Shown one piece after another: positions 9,901-17,207 of a DNA stretch of 51,366 nucleotides; position 1 is the stretch's first letter; the number at the start of each line of letters is the position of its first letter. Origin of the DNA: Flavipsychrobacter sp. (GTDB taxonomy: Bacteria; Bacteroidota; Bacteroidia; Chitinophagales; Chitinophagaceae); NCBI GenBank assembly GCA_024508935.1, contig JANINW010000006.1, positions 201,215-252,580 on the forward strand, written 5' to 3'. The notes under the pieces were generated by a model that made no database searches, was not told the origin of the DNA, and worked only from the letters and a program-made list of their open reading frames with translations. Made by a program: the position numbers and the translations under genes.

Positions 9901-10035
9901 AGTACTGTAAACATTATTGGTTGGCAGTCCATTTTCTACCGTGTAATGCAGCAGCCCGGTTGAGTCTTTTACCGAGTGACCATAAGCCAGTAATGGCAAC
10001 CAACAAAACAATATGAAAAACTGCCTGAAATGCAT
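6973..10035 (-). CDS. Two-component-propeller sensor histidine kinase (LytS/His_kinase type)
   Basis: A 1020-residue inner-membrane sensor. It has a signal peptide (MHFRQFFILFCWLPLLAYG), then about 14 propeller-repeat blades (such as NVYSTFPDKYGYLWFATDNG and GLPANDVWRVMPDSRGRVW), a Y_Y_Y-like domain (~residues 660-740), one TM helix (~750-775), a short coiled region, and a His_kinase domain with INPHFIFNTL. The phospho-acceptor His is residue 819 from this start. An HATPase_c domain follows (LLLQPLVENAINHGL, IEDNGVGR). Unlike hybrid SusR-type sensors it has no built-in receiver or AraC domain. The frame extends to an ATG at 10062, but the signal peptide begins at the Met encoded at 10035. It is co-transcribed with the LytTR regulator. 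Confidence 0.93.
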   Translation of the reverse strand: MHFRQFFILFCWLPLLAYGHSVKDSTGLLHYTVENGLPTNNVYSTFPDKYGYLWFATDNGAVRYDGYNFKVYNTTNGLPANDVWRVMPDSRGRVWLYTHGYSFGYIENDVYKNVDLRTGIHNIKVTEIEDYGNTVYVLHSLFSSSGEVTKLVGIDTNGNISSTVLIPNIYRTYPSYIDTSIYVVLPNRKTLKCTMHDNKLQVRVLGILPIALWKNISARKFVLTKDGMYAYQFRGKELMTYTYKSNAFEIRPITYYGATADENIYIVSCLIDSTLMHTNKYIYTLNRDFSLRRRWRQKSIPENVQVANFVSDAFGNKWYTTNTDGIWADAGINSFFKTDSSLDMLIDCKCLGTSANGNSFWWNKKLSVLYSLNANLQLISAKRMDNELRYVCVRNDSSVFLLQANSLYIYNYYTGSQEHFLARSGKLSFKYFNDQPETVSDSLKYLYEASFFSMHQYKPYNFWTTTYKGVVNITKDSNGNYRYHQATLDRLVNLMFDSLTNRYWFYSRSSIIVLDPETDRHVNLNVDFLNRMQIRGIANIKCDRFYNIYIQTDDKIVVYNTKEKRMSFIYVPATLSGTYMDVNSDRLVLAGKFGIAYAHILGPLHIGHIKVVKNIKKSCYNQVNDFVINAYGRLIVNTDQGVFTPHINELAGANSMDVSDRGKFMRLAVSVPGYSTISSPDTLRMPKDVQKISLDLINPYGIGECMYNYKLGNGDWQQSNSGEVLVGDVKSAVFYKVECVATDEVWNSKPFVFYIYKAPYWYQTSTWQIVFWITGILLFSMFVTGIILLTRYYVARNTEKKRQLTELSLRALYAQINPHFIFNTLSASQYFISNKKFDEAYMHVNKFSRLLRAYIKSSQERYITLSREIEMLTNYIELQQIRFEEKFDYLIEVDNKIPADSVQIPSLLLQPLVENAINHGLFHKKEKGFLYLKFEQGQSTDELVCFIEDNGVGRVRAKELKKERERSYESESFGTTLTRQLIDIFKEYEQMNIYLEYIDKREPETGTIVKLTIRNLKYVA

Positions 10036-10063
10036 AGTACTACAGCATGTAAAATAATGCATT

Positions 10064-10071
10064 TAATTTTG
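10064..10071 (+). promoter_or_regulatory. TAnnTTTG -7 box of the globin gene
   Basis: TAATTTTG lies 17 nt before the globin ATG at 10089. It sits in the 53-bp gap to the divergent sensor kinase gene, so the two promoters must overlap or abut. Confidence 0.45.
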
Positions 10072-10088
10072 CCATTTTACAGCCGGGC

Positions 10089-10484
10089 ATGAAACAGGAT
10101 ATTTCTACTGAACAGGATGTGGTTGTTTTGGTAGACACTTTTTATAATAAAGTAAAATCAGACGACACTATCGGGTATATCTTCCATACCATTATAGGCG
10201 AAGACTGGTCTCACCATCTGCCTGTTATGTACGCTTTCTGGCAAATGGTCTTGTTTAATAAAACAGGCTATGCAGGCAATCCCGTTAAGAAACACATTGA
10301 TATAGATAAGCAGCTTCCATTGCAACAATTACATTTCGACAGGTGGACCAGCCTGTGGAACGAAACAGTAGACAGCCTGTTTGAAGGAGGAGTGGCTGAA
10401 GAAGCGAAAAAACGTGCAGCACTGATGATCCATCTCATACGCATGAAGGTAGTAATGGCCAGGAACGGGAAAACTATCCTGTAA
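10089..10484 (+). CDS. Group III truncated hemoglobin
   Basis: A 131-residue haem protein of the 2-on-2 globin group III. It has the family's conserved FYNKVKSDDTIGYIF start, a Trp/His stretch (DWSHHLPVMYAFWQMVLF) and the proximal haem ligand, probably His82, in LHFDRWTSLWNETVDSLF. Proteins of this group bind O2 or NO and have been tied to NO stress or low-oxygen respiration. The role here is inferred from family only. It diverges from the sensor kinase gene and lies 38 nt before adenine deaminase, which has its own -7 box. Confidence 0.88.
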   Translation: MKQDISTEQDVVVLVDTFYNKVKSDDTIGYIFHTIIGEDWSHHLPVMYAFWQMVLFNKTGYAGNPVKKHIDIDKQLPLQQLHFDRWTSLWNETVDSLFEGGVAEEAKKRAALMIHLIRMKVVMARNGKTIL

Positions 10485-10486
10485 TA

Positions 10487-10519
10487 TTGCCTGTATCAGC
10501 AAACTGTTTTCTAAATTTG
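10487..10519 (+). promoter_or_regulatory. Predicted promoter of the adenine deaminase gene
   Basis: TTG at 10487-10489, a 22-bp spacer and TAAATTTG at 10512-10519. The box ends 3 nt before the ATG at 10523, which predicts a leaderless message if transcription begins about 4 nt after the box. Confidence 0.5.
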
Positions 10520-10522
10520 ACT

Positions 10523-12163
10523 ATGCACACATTCACCATTTCAGGCAGGTATATAGATATATTCCGCAGGCGCACCTATCCTGCTATTATTACTATAGCT
10601 GATGGAAGGATTGCTGCTATTGAAGAAACACAAGAGGCCGCATTGCAATATATCCTGCCGGGCTTCATAGACGCGCATGTGCATATAGAAAGTTCTATGC
10701 TTACGCCTACAGCGTTTGCACGGATAGCTGTTACGCACGGTACCGTTGCAACAGTTTCAGACCCACATGAAATTGCCAACGTATGTGGTGTGGCAGGCGT
10801 AGAGTATATGATAGCCAATAGTAAGCAAACACCTTTCAAATTCTTCTTTGGCGCTCCCTCCTGTGTTCCAGCTACTTTTTTCGAAACTGCCGGGGCTCAT
10901 ATCGATGCAAAGGCTATAGAGGACCTGATGAAGAACCCTGATATTTGGTACCTGGCTGAGATGATGAATTACCCGGGTGTGCTGCATAAAGACCCTGAAG
11001 TAATGGCCAAGATAAATGCTGCAAAACAAAGCGGCAAACCGGTTGATGGACATGCCCCCGGACTGAAAGGAGAACAGGCCATAGCTTATGCAGCAGCAGG
11101 CATCACTACCGATCATGAATGTTTTACCCTGGAAGAAGCACTGGATAAAATTGCTGCCGGCATGAACATTATCATACGGGAAGGCAGTGCTGCTAAAAAC
11201 TTTGAGGCATTACACCCTTTATTTAGCGCACATCCCGGTAGTCTCATGTTTTGCAGTGATGACAAGCACCCGGATGAATTGGTATTTCATCATATAAACG
11301 GACTGGTAAAACGCGCACTCACAAAAGGCTATGACCTATATGATGTATTATATACTGCCTGTATAAAACCTGCAGAGCACTATAATATACCGGTGGGGCT
11401 ATTAAGAGTAAACGACCCGGCAGATCTCATCGTCATCGACAACCCGCAGGATTTTAATATCCTGCAAACATATATTAACGGAGTACTTGTAGCTGAAAAT
11501 GGCCGCACACTACTGCCGCATACAACTGCTGCCCCTATCAATAATTTCAATACCAGGCATAAATCCCCTGCCGATCTTATTGTACCGGCAAATGGCCCTG
11601 ATGCTCTGCTGAATGTTATTGAAGCGCTTGAAGGGCAACTCATCACTAATTGTATTGAGATGCCGGCCAAAATAGAAAATGGCGCTATTGTCAGCAACAC
11701 AGAAAATGATGTATTGAAAATAGTGGTGGTAAACCGGTATGATCCTGATGCGGCCCCGGCTATCGCCTTTATTAAGAACTTTGAATTAACCGCCGGCGCC
11801 ATTGCTTCAACCGTTGCGCACGATTGCCATAACATCATAGCCGTGGGTGTAGACGACATTTCATTATGTAATGCCATCAATGCACTTATAGATGCCAAAG
11901 GCGGCATATCTGTTTCAGGAATAGACGGTACAGTGCATTGTATGCCATTGCCTATAGCCGGGTTGATGACAGGTGATGATGGCTATGAAGTAGCCAGGCA
12001 ATATAGCCGGCTCGATGCGCAGGCTAAAGCATTGGGCACTTCTTTAAAAGCGCCCTTTATGACTTTATCGTTTATGGCTCTGCTGGTCATACCTGCCCTG
12101 AAGCTGAGTGACCAGGGGCTGTTTGACGGAAGCAAATTTGAATTTGTACCCCTTCAAAAATAA
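10523..12163 (+). CDS. ade: Adenine deaminase
   Basis: Hydrolyses adenine to hypoxanthine and ammonia in purine salvage; a metal-dependent amidohydrolase. At 546 residues it has the usual length. The metal motif AHVHIESS is at 51-58. Other family blocks are HGTVATVSDPHEIANVCG, DGHAPGL, TTDHECFTLEEA, SDDKHPDEL and, near the C-terminus, VAHDCHNIIAVGVDD and MPLPIAGLMT. The frame is open from 10487, but the ATG at 10523 starts the conserved HTFTISGRYIDI strand and follows the -7 box. A hairpin lies between it and the convergent aminotransferase. Confidence 0.96.
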   Translation: MHTFTISGRYIDIFRRRTYPAIITIADGRIAAIEETQEAALQYILPGFIDAHVHIESSMLTPTAFARIAVTHGTVATVSDPHEIANVCGVAGVEYMIANSKQTPFKFFFGAPSCVPATFFETAGAHIDAKAIEDLMKNPDIWYLAEMMNYPGVLHKDPEVMAKINAAKQSGKPVDGHAPGLKGEQAIAYAAAGITTDHECFTLEEALDKIAAGMNIIIREGSAAKNFEALHPLFSAHPGSLMFCSDDKHPDELVFHHINGLVKRALTKGYDLYDVLYTACIKPAEHYNIPVGLLRVNDPADLIVIDNPQDFNILQTYINGVLVAENGRTLLPHTTAAPINNFNTRHKSPADLIVPANGPDALLNVIEALEGQLITNCIEMPAKIENGAIVSNTENDVLKIVVVNRYDPDAAPAIAFIKNFELTAGAIASTVAHDCHNIIAVGVDDISLCNAINALIDAKGGISVSGIDGTVHCMPLPIAGLMTGDDGYEVARQYSRLDAQAKALGTSLKAPFMTLSFMALLVIPALKLSDQGLFDGSKFEFVPLQK

Positions 12164-12166
12164 AAA

Positions 12167-12190
12167 CAGCCTCTTCGAAAGAAGAGGCTG
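12167..12190 (-). terminator. Terminator of the class I aminotransferase gene (ade side)
   Basis: A 10-bp GC-rich stem (12167-12176 with 12181-12190) capped by a GAAA tetraloop. On the minus strand it is followed by a T run, so it mainly ends minus-strand transcription; on the plus strand there is no T run. Confidence 0.8.
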
Positions 12191-12210
12191 CTGAAGTAAT
12201 ATTAAAATTA

Positions 12211-13398
12211 TTATTTGTATTCTTTTAGTGCTGCTTCCAGGCAATCCATAGCAGCGTTTATGTCATCGCTGTTCAGCACATAAGCCAGCCTTACCTCGTG
12301 TTTACCTTTACCCGGTGTAGCATAAAAGCCGGAAGCAGGCGCCATCATTACCGTAGCACCATTGTGAGAGAAAGACTCGAGTAACCACTGGCAGAATTTT
12401 TCGCTATCATCTACCGGCAGTTCTGCCATAGCATAGAAAGCACCGCCAGGTAACGGGCATTTTACCCCTGGCATAGCTTGCAGTCTTTTTACCAGCAGGT
12501 CGCGACGCGAGGTATATTCGGCATGTACTGCATTAAAATAATCGGCCGGCAGGTCTACTGCTGCCTCGCCCAGTATTTGTGCAAACGATGGGGGGCTGAG
12601 GCGCGCCTGTGCAAATTTCATAGCAGCATCCAGCACCTGCTGGTTGCGTGTAATAAATGCGCCTATGCGGCCGCCGCAGGCACTATAACGTTTAGAAATG
12701 GTATCCATCAGGATAGCATGCTCCTCGAGGCCTGGCAGTGATAATGCAGAAATATGCTTACGACCATCGTAACAAAATTCACGGTAAGCTTCATCGCTAA
12801 ACAGGAACAGGTCATGCTTCAGGCATATGGCTTTCAGTACTTCCAGTTCTTCCATGCTATACAAATAACCGGTAGGGTTGTTTGGATTGCATATCATGAT
12901 AGCTTTTGTACGGGTGGTCACCGCTTTTTCAAACGCTTCGATAGAAGGCAGCGCAAAACCATCTTCTATTCCTGATGGTATCGGAACGATCTTTACACCT
13001 GCACTGGTAGAAAAACCATTGTAATTGGCATAAAATGGCTCAGGAATGATGATCTCATCTCCCGGGTCCATACAGCTCATTATTGCAAAGGCAATGGCTT
13101 CCGAACCGCCGGTTGTTACTATTATCTGGTTGCTGTTTACGTTGATATTATTGCGACTGTAGTATTCTACTAGCTTTTTGCGATAACTTTCAAAACCTGC
13201 ACTATGGCTATATTCCAACACCTTCATATCTACATGGCGCACTGCATCCATAATAGCTGGCGGGGTTTCAATATCGGGTTGTCCTATATTCAGGTGATAC
13301 ACCTTCGTGCCCCGCTTTTTAGCAGCTTCTGCATAAGGTACCAATTTACGTATCGGGGAAGGCGGCATTAATGCACCGCGATGAGATATTACCGGCAT
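12211..13398 (-). CDS. Class I/II PLP-dependent aminotransferase (aspartate aminotransferase-like)
   Basis: A 395-residue fold-type I aminotransferase. It has the N-terminal substrate loop (LNIGQPDIETP), the cofactor-binding stretch TTGGSEAIAFAI, NPNNPTGYLYS, SDEAYREF, and the Schiff-base Lys at residue 236 in TISKRYSACGGRIG. The arginine that binds the substrate carboxylate is likely in VRLAYVL near the end. Relatives act on aspartate, aromatic or branched amino acids, so the exact substrate cannot be set from sequence. It is flanked by hairpin terminators on both sides and is probably a single-gene unit. Confidence 0.9.
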   Translation of the reverse strand: MPVISHRGALMPPSPIRKLVPYAEAAKKRGTKVYHLNIGQPDIETPPAIMDAVRHVDMKVLEYSHSAGFESYRKKLVEYYSRNNINVNSNQIIVTTGGSEAIAFAIMSCMDPGDEIIIPEPFYANYNGFSTSAGVKIVPIPSGIEDGFALPSIEAFEKAVTTRTKAIMICNPNNPTGYLYSMEELEVLKAICLKHDLFLFSDEAYREFCYDGRKHISALSLPGLEEHAILMDTISKRYSACGGRIGAFITRNQQVLDAAMKFAQARLSPPSFAQILGEAAVDLPADYFNAVHAEYTSRRDLLVKRLQAMPGVKCPLPGGAFYAMAELPVDDSEKFCQWLLESFSHNGATVMMAPASGFYATPGKGKHEVRLAYVLNSDDINAAMDCLEAALKEYK

Positions 13399-13448
13399 GG
13401 CGCAAAATTAGAAAACCCGCACCTTATTTATATAGCTTCTATCAAAAA

Positions 13449-13477
13449 AATAACCGGCTGTAAACCAGCCGGTTATT
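13449..13477 (-). terminator. Terminator of the DUF1573 cluster
   Basis: A 12-bp perfect stem (13449-13460 with 13466-13477) and a TAAAC loop, followed on the minus strand by a run of seven T. It separates the DUF1573 genes from the aminotransferase gene. Confidence 0.85.
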
Positions 13478-13503
13478 TGTCAAGTCAGAAATTGTAAAAC
13501 AAC

Positions 13504-13953
13504 TTAGTTCTTAGCAGGTGCTTTTTCAGCTGGTTTAGCATCAGCTACTACCGTACCTTTTATGTGCAGCTCATAACGCTCTTTACCATCTGGCACATAA
13601 GCATTTGATTGTATATAGATATCTTTTGTGAAAGGACTAACCCTGCCCTGCGTATTATAACGAACAGTTATCTTGCTCTTTTTACCCGGCAGGATTGGCT
13701 CTTTAGGCCATTCCGGCGTAGTACATCCGCAAGATGCAGATGCATTTTGTATGATCAGGGGTTCCTTACCAACATTGGTAAATTCAAATATGTGTTCTGC
13801 TACGGGGCCTTCTTTAATAGTACCAAAGTCGTACGTATCGCCATTTTTGAATTTGAATTGCGGAGCGTTAGGATTAGCGGGCTTCGCATCCTGCGCATAT
13901 GCACTTAATGCCGTTACAGCTGTGCAAAGTAGTGTTACAAATAAACGTTTCAT
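13504..13953 (-). CDS. Exported DUF1573 protein 1
   Basis: A 149-residue secreted protein. It has a signal peptide (MKRLFVTLLCTAVTALSAYAQ), then a single DUF1573 Ig-like domain with FDFGTIKEGP-type DFGTIKEGPVAEHIFEF, the Cys motif ASCGCTTPEW, and the closing strand ELHIKGTV. The Lys/Pro/Ala-rich tail is short. The frame opens further upstream (14025), but the Met at 13953 begins the signal peptide. The function of DUF1573 is not known; ASPM/SPD-2/Hydin-like folds often bind partners. It is the last of three tandem paralogues. Confidence 0.88.
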   Translation of the reverse strand: MKRLFVTLLCTAVTALSAYAQDAKPANPNAPQFKFKNGDTYDFGTIKEGPVAEHIFEFTNVGKEPLIIQNASASCGCTTPEWPKEPILPGKKSKITVRYNTQGRVSPFTKDIYIQSNAYVPDGKERYELHIKGTVVADAKPAEKAPAKN

Positions 13954-13996
13954 GTTATCGTTTTTCTTTTTAAGACTTACTAAGTTACAAAGTTTA

Positions 13997-14437
13997 TTAT
14001 TCAACCGGGTTTGTTTTTGAGCCATCTCCCAGCACCGTGCCTTTTATCTGCAACTGATAACGCTCGCGCCCCATAGGCACCAACGCATTCGACATGATAA
14101 ATATATCCCTGTTAAAAACACCGGGACGGCCGACCGTCTTATAATGGACTGTGATCTTGCCTGTTTTGCCGGGTAGTACAGGGTTTTTAGACCAGTCTGG
14201 CACTGTACAACTACAAGATGCACTTACATCGTGTATCCGTAAAGGTTCTTTGCCTGTATTCGTGAATACAAATACATACACGGCATCAGGGCCTTCTTTA
14301 ATGGTGCCAAAGTCGTGAATGTCTCCCCCGGCAAATTTAAACTGGGGAGCCTCCCGGTTAATAGCGGCTGCATCCTGTGCATATGCACCTGTAACCGATA
14401 CCAAAACCAGGCAGATCCAAACAAACAACCCTTTCAT
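13997..14437 (-). CDS. Exported DUF1573 protein 2
   Basis: A 146-residue paralogue of its downstream neighbour. It has a signal peptide (MKGLFVWICLVLVSVTGAYAQ), DFGTIKEGPDAVYVFVFTNTGKEPL, and SASCSCTVPDW, where the usual CGC is CSC. It ends in LQIKGTVLGDG. The ATG at 14437 is preferred over the upstream 14455 because it begins the signal peptide. A gap of 18 nt follows copy 3. No function can be assigned. Confidence 0.86.
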   Translation of the reverse strand: MKGLFVWICLVLVSVTGAYAQDAAAINREAPQFKFAGGDIHDFGTIKEGPDAVYVFVFTNTGKEPLRIHDVSASCSCTVPDWSKNPVLPGKTGKITVHYKTVGRPGVFNRDIFIMSNALVPMGRERYQLQIKGTVLGDGSKTNPVE

Positions 14438-14455
14438 ATTAAATCCCAGAATCAA

Positions 14456-14968
14456 TTATCGGGTTTTTATCATTGAAGTATTTTCCGGAACTGAGTTTTC
14501 AGGTGCCTTTTCAACAGTACCTTTAATAGTCAGTACCTTTACGCCTGCATTAGAAGTAACGGTAATGGTTTTGGTAAAAGGACCAGGACGGCCGGCGCTT
14601 GCAAAAGAAGCTTTTACAGAGCCTGTCTGACCAGGTTTTACCGGTTCTTTTGAATAAGACGGGGTAGTACAGCCGCAAGAAGCTTTTACTTCCTGCAATA
14701 AAATTGGTTCCTTACCTGTATTCTTGAATGTAAATTCGTATTCAGCGGCAGGACCTTCCGGAACTGTTCCGAAATCATGGCTTTCAGTCTTAAATGCCAG
14801 GTTTTCAGGTTTCAGTGAACTTGCCTGGGCAGGCGCCGGAGTTGTAGCTACAGCCATCTTCTCCACAGCAACAGGGTGGGCTTGTGCAACCTTTTCGTGT
14901 TTATCTTGCGCATAAACAGCCAAAGAGCCCATCAACACAACACTCAATGAGAGCAATATCTTTTTCAT
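14456..14968 (-). CDS. Exported DUF1573 protein 3
   Basis: A 170-residue protein, the first gene of the tandem. It has a signal peptide (MKKILLSLSVVLMGSLAVYAQ), a ~40-residue Ala/Val/Pro-rich linker, then the DUF1573 domain with HDFGTVPEGPAAEYEFTF, KASCGCTTPSYSKEPV, and LTIKGTVEKAP. It diverges from the threonylcarbamoyl-AMP synthase gene across 147 bp. It is the most diverged of the three, with the linker absent from the other two. Function unknown. Confidence 0.87.
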   Translation of the reverse strand: MKKILLSLSVVLMGSLAVYAQDKHEKVAQAHPVAVEKMAVATTPAPAQASSLKPENLAFKTESHDFGTVPEGPAAEYEFTFKNTGKEPILLQEVKASCGCTTPSYSKEPVKPGQTGSVKASFASAGRPGPFTKTITVTSNAGVKVLTIKGTVEKAPENSVPENTSMIKTR

Positions 14969-15115
14969 TTTTGCAATAAATTTTTACAATGATACAAACA
15001 ATTATTATACCTAAGACGCCTGAAGGGCCGCTTCGGTTTGTTAATCCGCTGTTAAACAGCAAATATTTTTTGCATCATTTTTTAGTTAACAATCACCAAT
15101 ATAATTATTATTACA

Positions 15116-15688
15116 ATGTTTGATTTTGAAGATGATATAAAGGCTTGTATTAAGGTTTTAAACATGGGAGGAACTATACTGTATCCTACTGATACAGTAT
15201 GGGGTATTGGCTGCGACGCTCTTGACGGAGCAGCCGTGGAAAAGGTATTTAGCCTAAAGCAACGTCCCAAAGAAAAAAGCCTGATAGTACTACTGGCCGA
15301 TGCCCGTGATATTTTAAAATATATAGCAGCACCGTATCCTGATATAATAGACATGGTGGAAAGCTTTGACAGACCTACTACTGTAATTTATGAAGGCGCA
15401 TTAGAGTTTCCAGATAATGTGACCAATGAGGACGGCAGCATTGCCATACGTGTTACAAACGATCCTTTCTGCAAAGCACTTATCAAACGCCTGCAAAAAC
15501 CACTTGTATCTACTTCTGCCAATGTCAGTGGCAGTCCTACGGCTGCTATTTTTACTGAGGTATCAGACGTTATAAAAAACGGCGTTGACTACATTGTAAA
15601 GTACAGGCAGGATGATCACTCTATTGCAGCACCATCCAGGTTGGTTAAAATACAGGACGACGGCAGTCTTACCATTATACGCCCATAA
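15116..15688 (+). CDS. L-threonylcarbamoyladenylate synthase (Sua5/YciO/YrdC)
   Basis: Makes threonylcarbamoyl-AMP from threonine, bicarbonate and ATP, the first step of t6A37 formation in ANN-decoding tRNAs. At 190 residues it is a single YrdC domain without the Sua5 C-terminal domain. Conserved blocks are GGTILYPTDTVWGIGCDAL, the basic KQRPKEKSLIVL, RPTTVIYEG, IAIRVTNDPFCKAL and PLVSTSANVSGSP. YciO-branch proteins share this layout, so assignment to TsaC versus YciO is not certain. The CCA-adding enzyme follows 25 nt later, so two tRNA-processing genes are paired. Confidence 0.9.
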   Translation: MFDFEDDIKACIKVLNMGGTILYPTDTVWGIGCDALDGAAVEKVFSLKQRPKEKSLIVLLADARDILKYIAAPYPDIIDMVESFDRPTTVIYEGALEFPDNVTNEDGSIAIRVTNDPFCKALIKRLQKPLVSTSANVSGSPTAAIFTEVSDVIKNGVDYIVKYRQDDHSIAAPSRLVKIQDDGSLTIIRP

Positions 15689-15698
15689 TTATTTGAAT

Positions 15699-15706
15699 TA
15701 GCTTTG
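15699..15706 (+). promoter_or_regulatory. TAnnTTTG -7 box of cca
   Basis: TAGCTTTG ends exactly 7 nt before the ATG at 15714, within the 25-nt gap between the two tRNA genes. It suggests cca can be transcribed alone with almost no leader. Confidence 0.45.
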
Positions 15707-15713
15707 CGCCCGT

Positions 15714-17126
15714 ATGGATATTTCGTGTACACAGGATGAGCTGGACTTATTTAAAAGAATAGGGGCCGTTGCTGCTAAAACCAGCGTGGAATGTTACCTG
15801 GTAGGTGGTTTTGTGCGCGATAAATTGCTGAACCGCCCTACTAAGGACGTAGATATTGTTTGCATCGGAGATGGTATCTCCTTGGCGCATGCGGTGTCTG
15901 ATACTTATCCCGGCAAACCACATGTGAGCTTTTTCAAAAATTTTGGTACTGCCCATTTCCGGTACGAGGGTTTTGACGTGGAATTTGTTGGTGCCCGGAA
16001 GGAATCTTACCGCAACGATTCGCGCAAGCCAGATGTAGAACCCGGTACATTAGAAGATGACCAGAAACGGCGTGATTTCACTATCAACGCGATGGCTATA
16101 AGCCTGAATGCAACAGATTATGGCAAATTGGTTGACCCGTTTAATGGTATTAAAGACCTCGAAGATAAATTGATACGCACCCCTTTAGGTCCCGATATTA
16201 CTTTTTCAGACGATCCTCTGCGAATGATGCGCGGTATACGCTTTGCCACCCAATTAGGTTTTAATATCTATACGGAAACCTATGATGCCATTAAGCGCAA
16301 TAAAGAACGTATCAAGATCATATCGCAGGAGCGCACAACGGATGAGCTGAATAAGATTATGCTCGCACCAAAACCTTCTGTTGGTTTTGACCTTTTATAC
16401 CGTACGGAATTGCTGCACGAGTTCTTTCCTGCTTTGGTAGCCCTTGCAGGCACGGAAATGATAGAGGGCAAAGGACACAAGGATAATTTTTATCACACAT
16501 TGCAAGTGGTTGACAACGTCGCCGCACGCAGTAACGACCTATGGTTGCGCTGGGCAGCTTTATTACATGATATTGGTAAGCCTCCAACCAAACGTTTTGA
16601 AAACGGGCATGGCTGGACTTTTCATGGTCACGATGCCGTGGGAGAACGTATGGTGCCCAAAATATTCAAACAGCTAAAGCTGCCGCAAAACGACCGCATG
16701 AAATATGTGGCTAAACTGGTAGCCTTACATCTGCGTCCCATTAGCCTTAGTAAAGAGGACATTACAGACTCGGCCATGCGCCGCCTGTTGTTTGATGCTG
16801 GAGAAGACCTGGAAGACCTGATGGTGCTTTGCGAAAGTGATATCACTTCTAAGAATAAACAAAAAGTACGGCGCTACCTGGAGAACTTTGCCTTGGTAAA
16901 GGAACGCCTGAAAGAAGTAGAAGAGAAAGACCGTATCCGCAATTGGCAGCCACCCATTGACGGCGAAGACATCATGCGCATCTTCAATCTTCCTCCATCC
17001 CGCAATGTAGGCATACTTAAAACAGCTATCAGGGAAGCCATCCTTGACGGCATTATACCAAATGATTACGATGCAGCCTATGCCTTTATGCTGCAGAAGG
17101 CTGCCGAACTAGGCATCTCCCAATAA
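15714..17126 (+). CDS. cca: CCA tRNA nucleotidyltransferase, HD domain type
   Basis: Adds or repairs the 3'-terminal CCA of tRNAs. At 470 residues it is a class II poly(A) polymerase-type enzyme: GGFVRD at 31-36, the metal Asp pair DVD at 45-47, [10 protein letters not shown], then [13 protein letters not shown]. An HD domain follows with His285-Asp286 in LLHDIGKP. The C-terminal part has [19 protein letters not shown]. The HD domain may hydrolyse phosphates, as in the E. coli enzyme, but the activity here is not established. The ATG was chosen from the -7 box and the conserved N-terminus. Confidence 0.95.
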   Translation: MDISCTQDELDLFKRIGAVAAKTSVECYLVGGFVRDKLLNRPTKDVDIVCIGDGISLAHAVSDTYPGKPHVSFFKNFGTAHFRYEGFDVEFVGARKESYRNDSRKPDVEPGTLEDDQKRRDFTINAMAISLNATDYGKLVDPFNGIKDLEDKLIRTPLGPDITFSDDPLRMMRGIRFATQLGFNIYTETYDAIKRNKERIKIISQERTTDELNKIMLAPKPSVGFDLLYRTELLHEFFPALVALAGTEMIEGKGHKDNFYHTLQVVDNVAARSNDLWLRWAALLHDIGKPPTKRFENGHGWTFHGHDAVGERMVPKIFKQLKLPQNDRMKYVAKLVALHLRPISLSKEDITDSAMRRLLFDAGEDLEDLMVLCESDITSKNKQKVRRYLENFALVKERLKEVEEKDRIRNWQPPIDGEDIMRIFNLPPSRNVGILKTAIREAILDGIIPNDYDAAYAFMLQKAAELGISQ

Positions 17127-17152
17127 CAAAACGTTCAAGCATATAAAAGAGA

Positions 17153-17174
17153 AAGCCTCCCTTTCGGGAGGCTT
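17153..17174. terminator. Terminator between cca and the beta-helix lipoprotein gene
   Basis: A 9-bp stem (17153-17161 with 17166-17174) and a TTTC loop lie between convergent genes. T runs on either side are short, so its efficiency is uncertain. Confidence 0.65.
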
Positions 17175-17207
17175 ATTCATGATTGGCTTATCTATGAATA
17201 TCAAATA

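Noticed and set aside
15048-15060. 13-nt palindrome GCTGTTAAACAGC upstream of the YrdC gene
   Set aside because: Too short and isolated; no promoter context or repeat elsewhere in the window.
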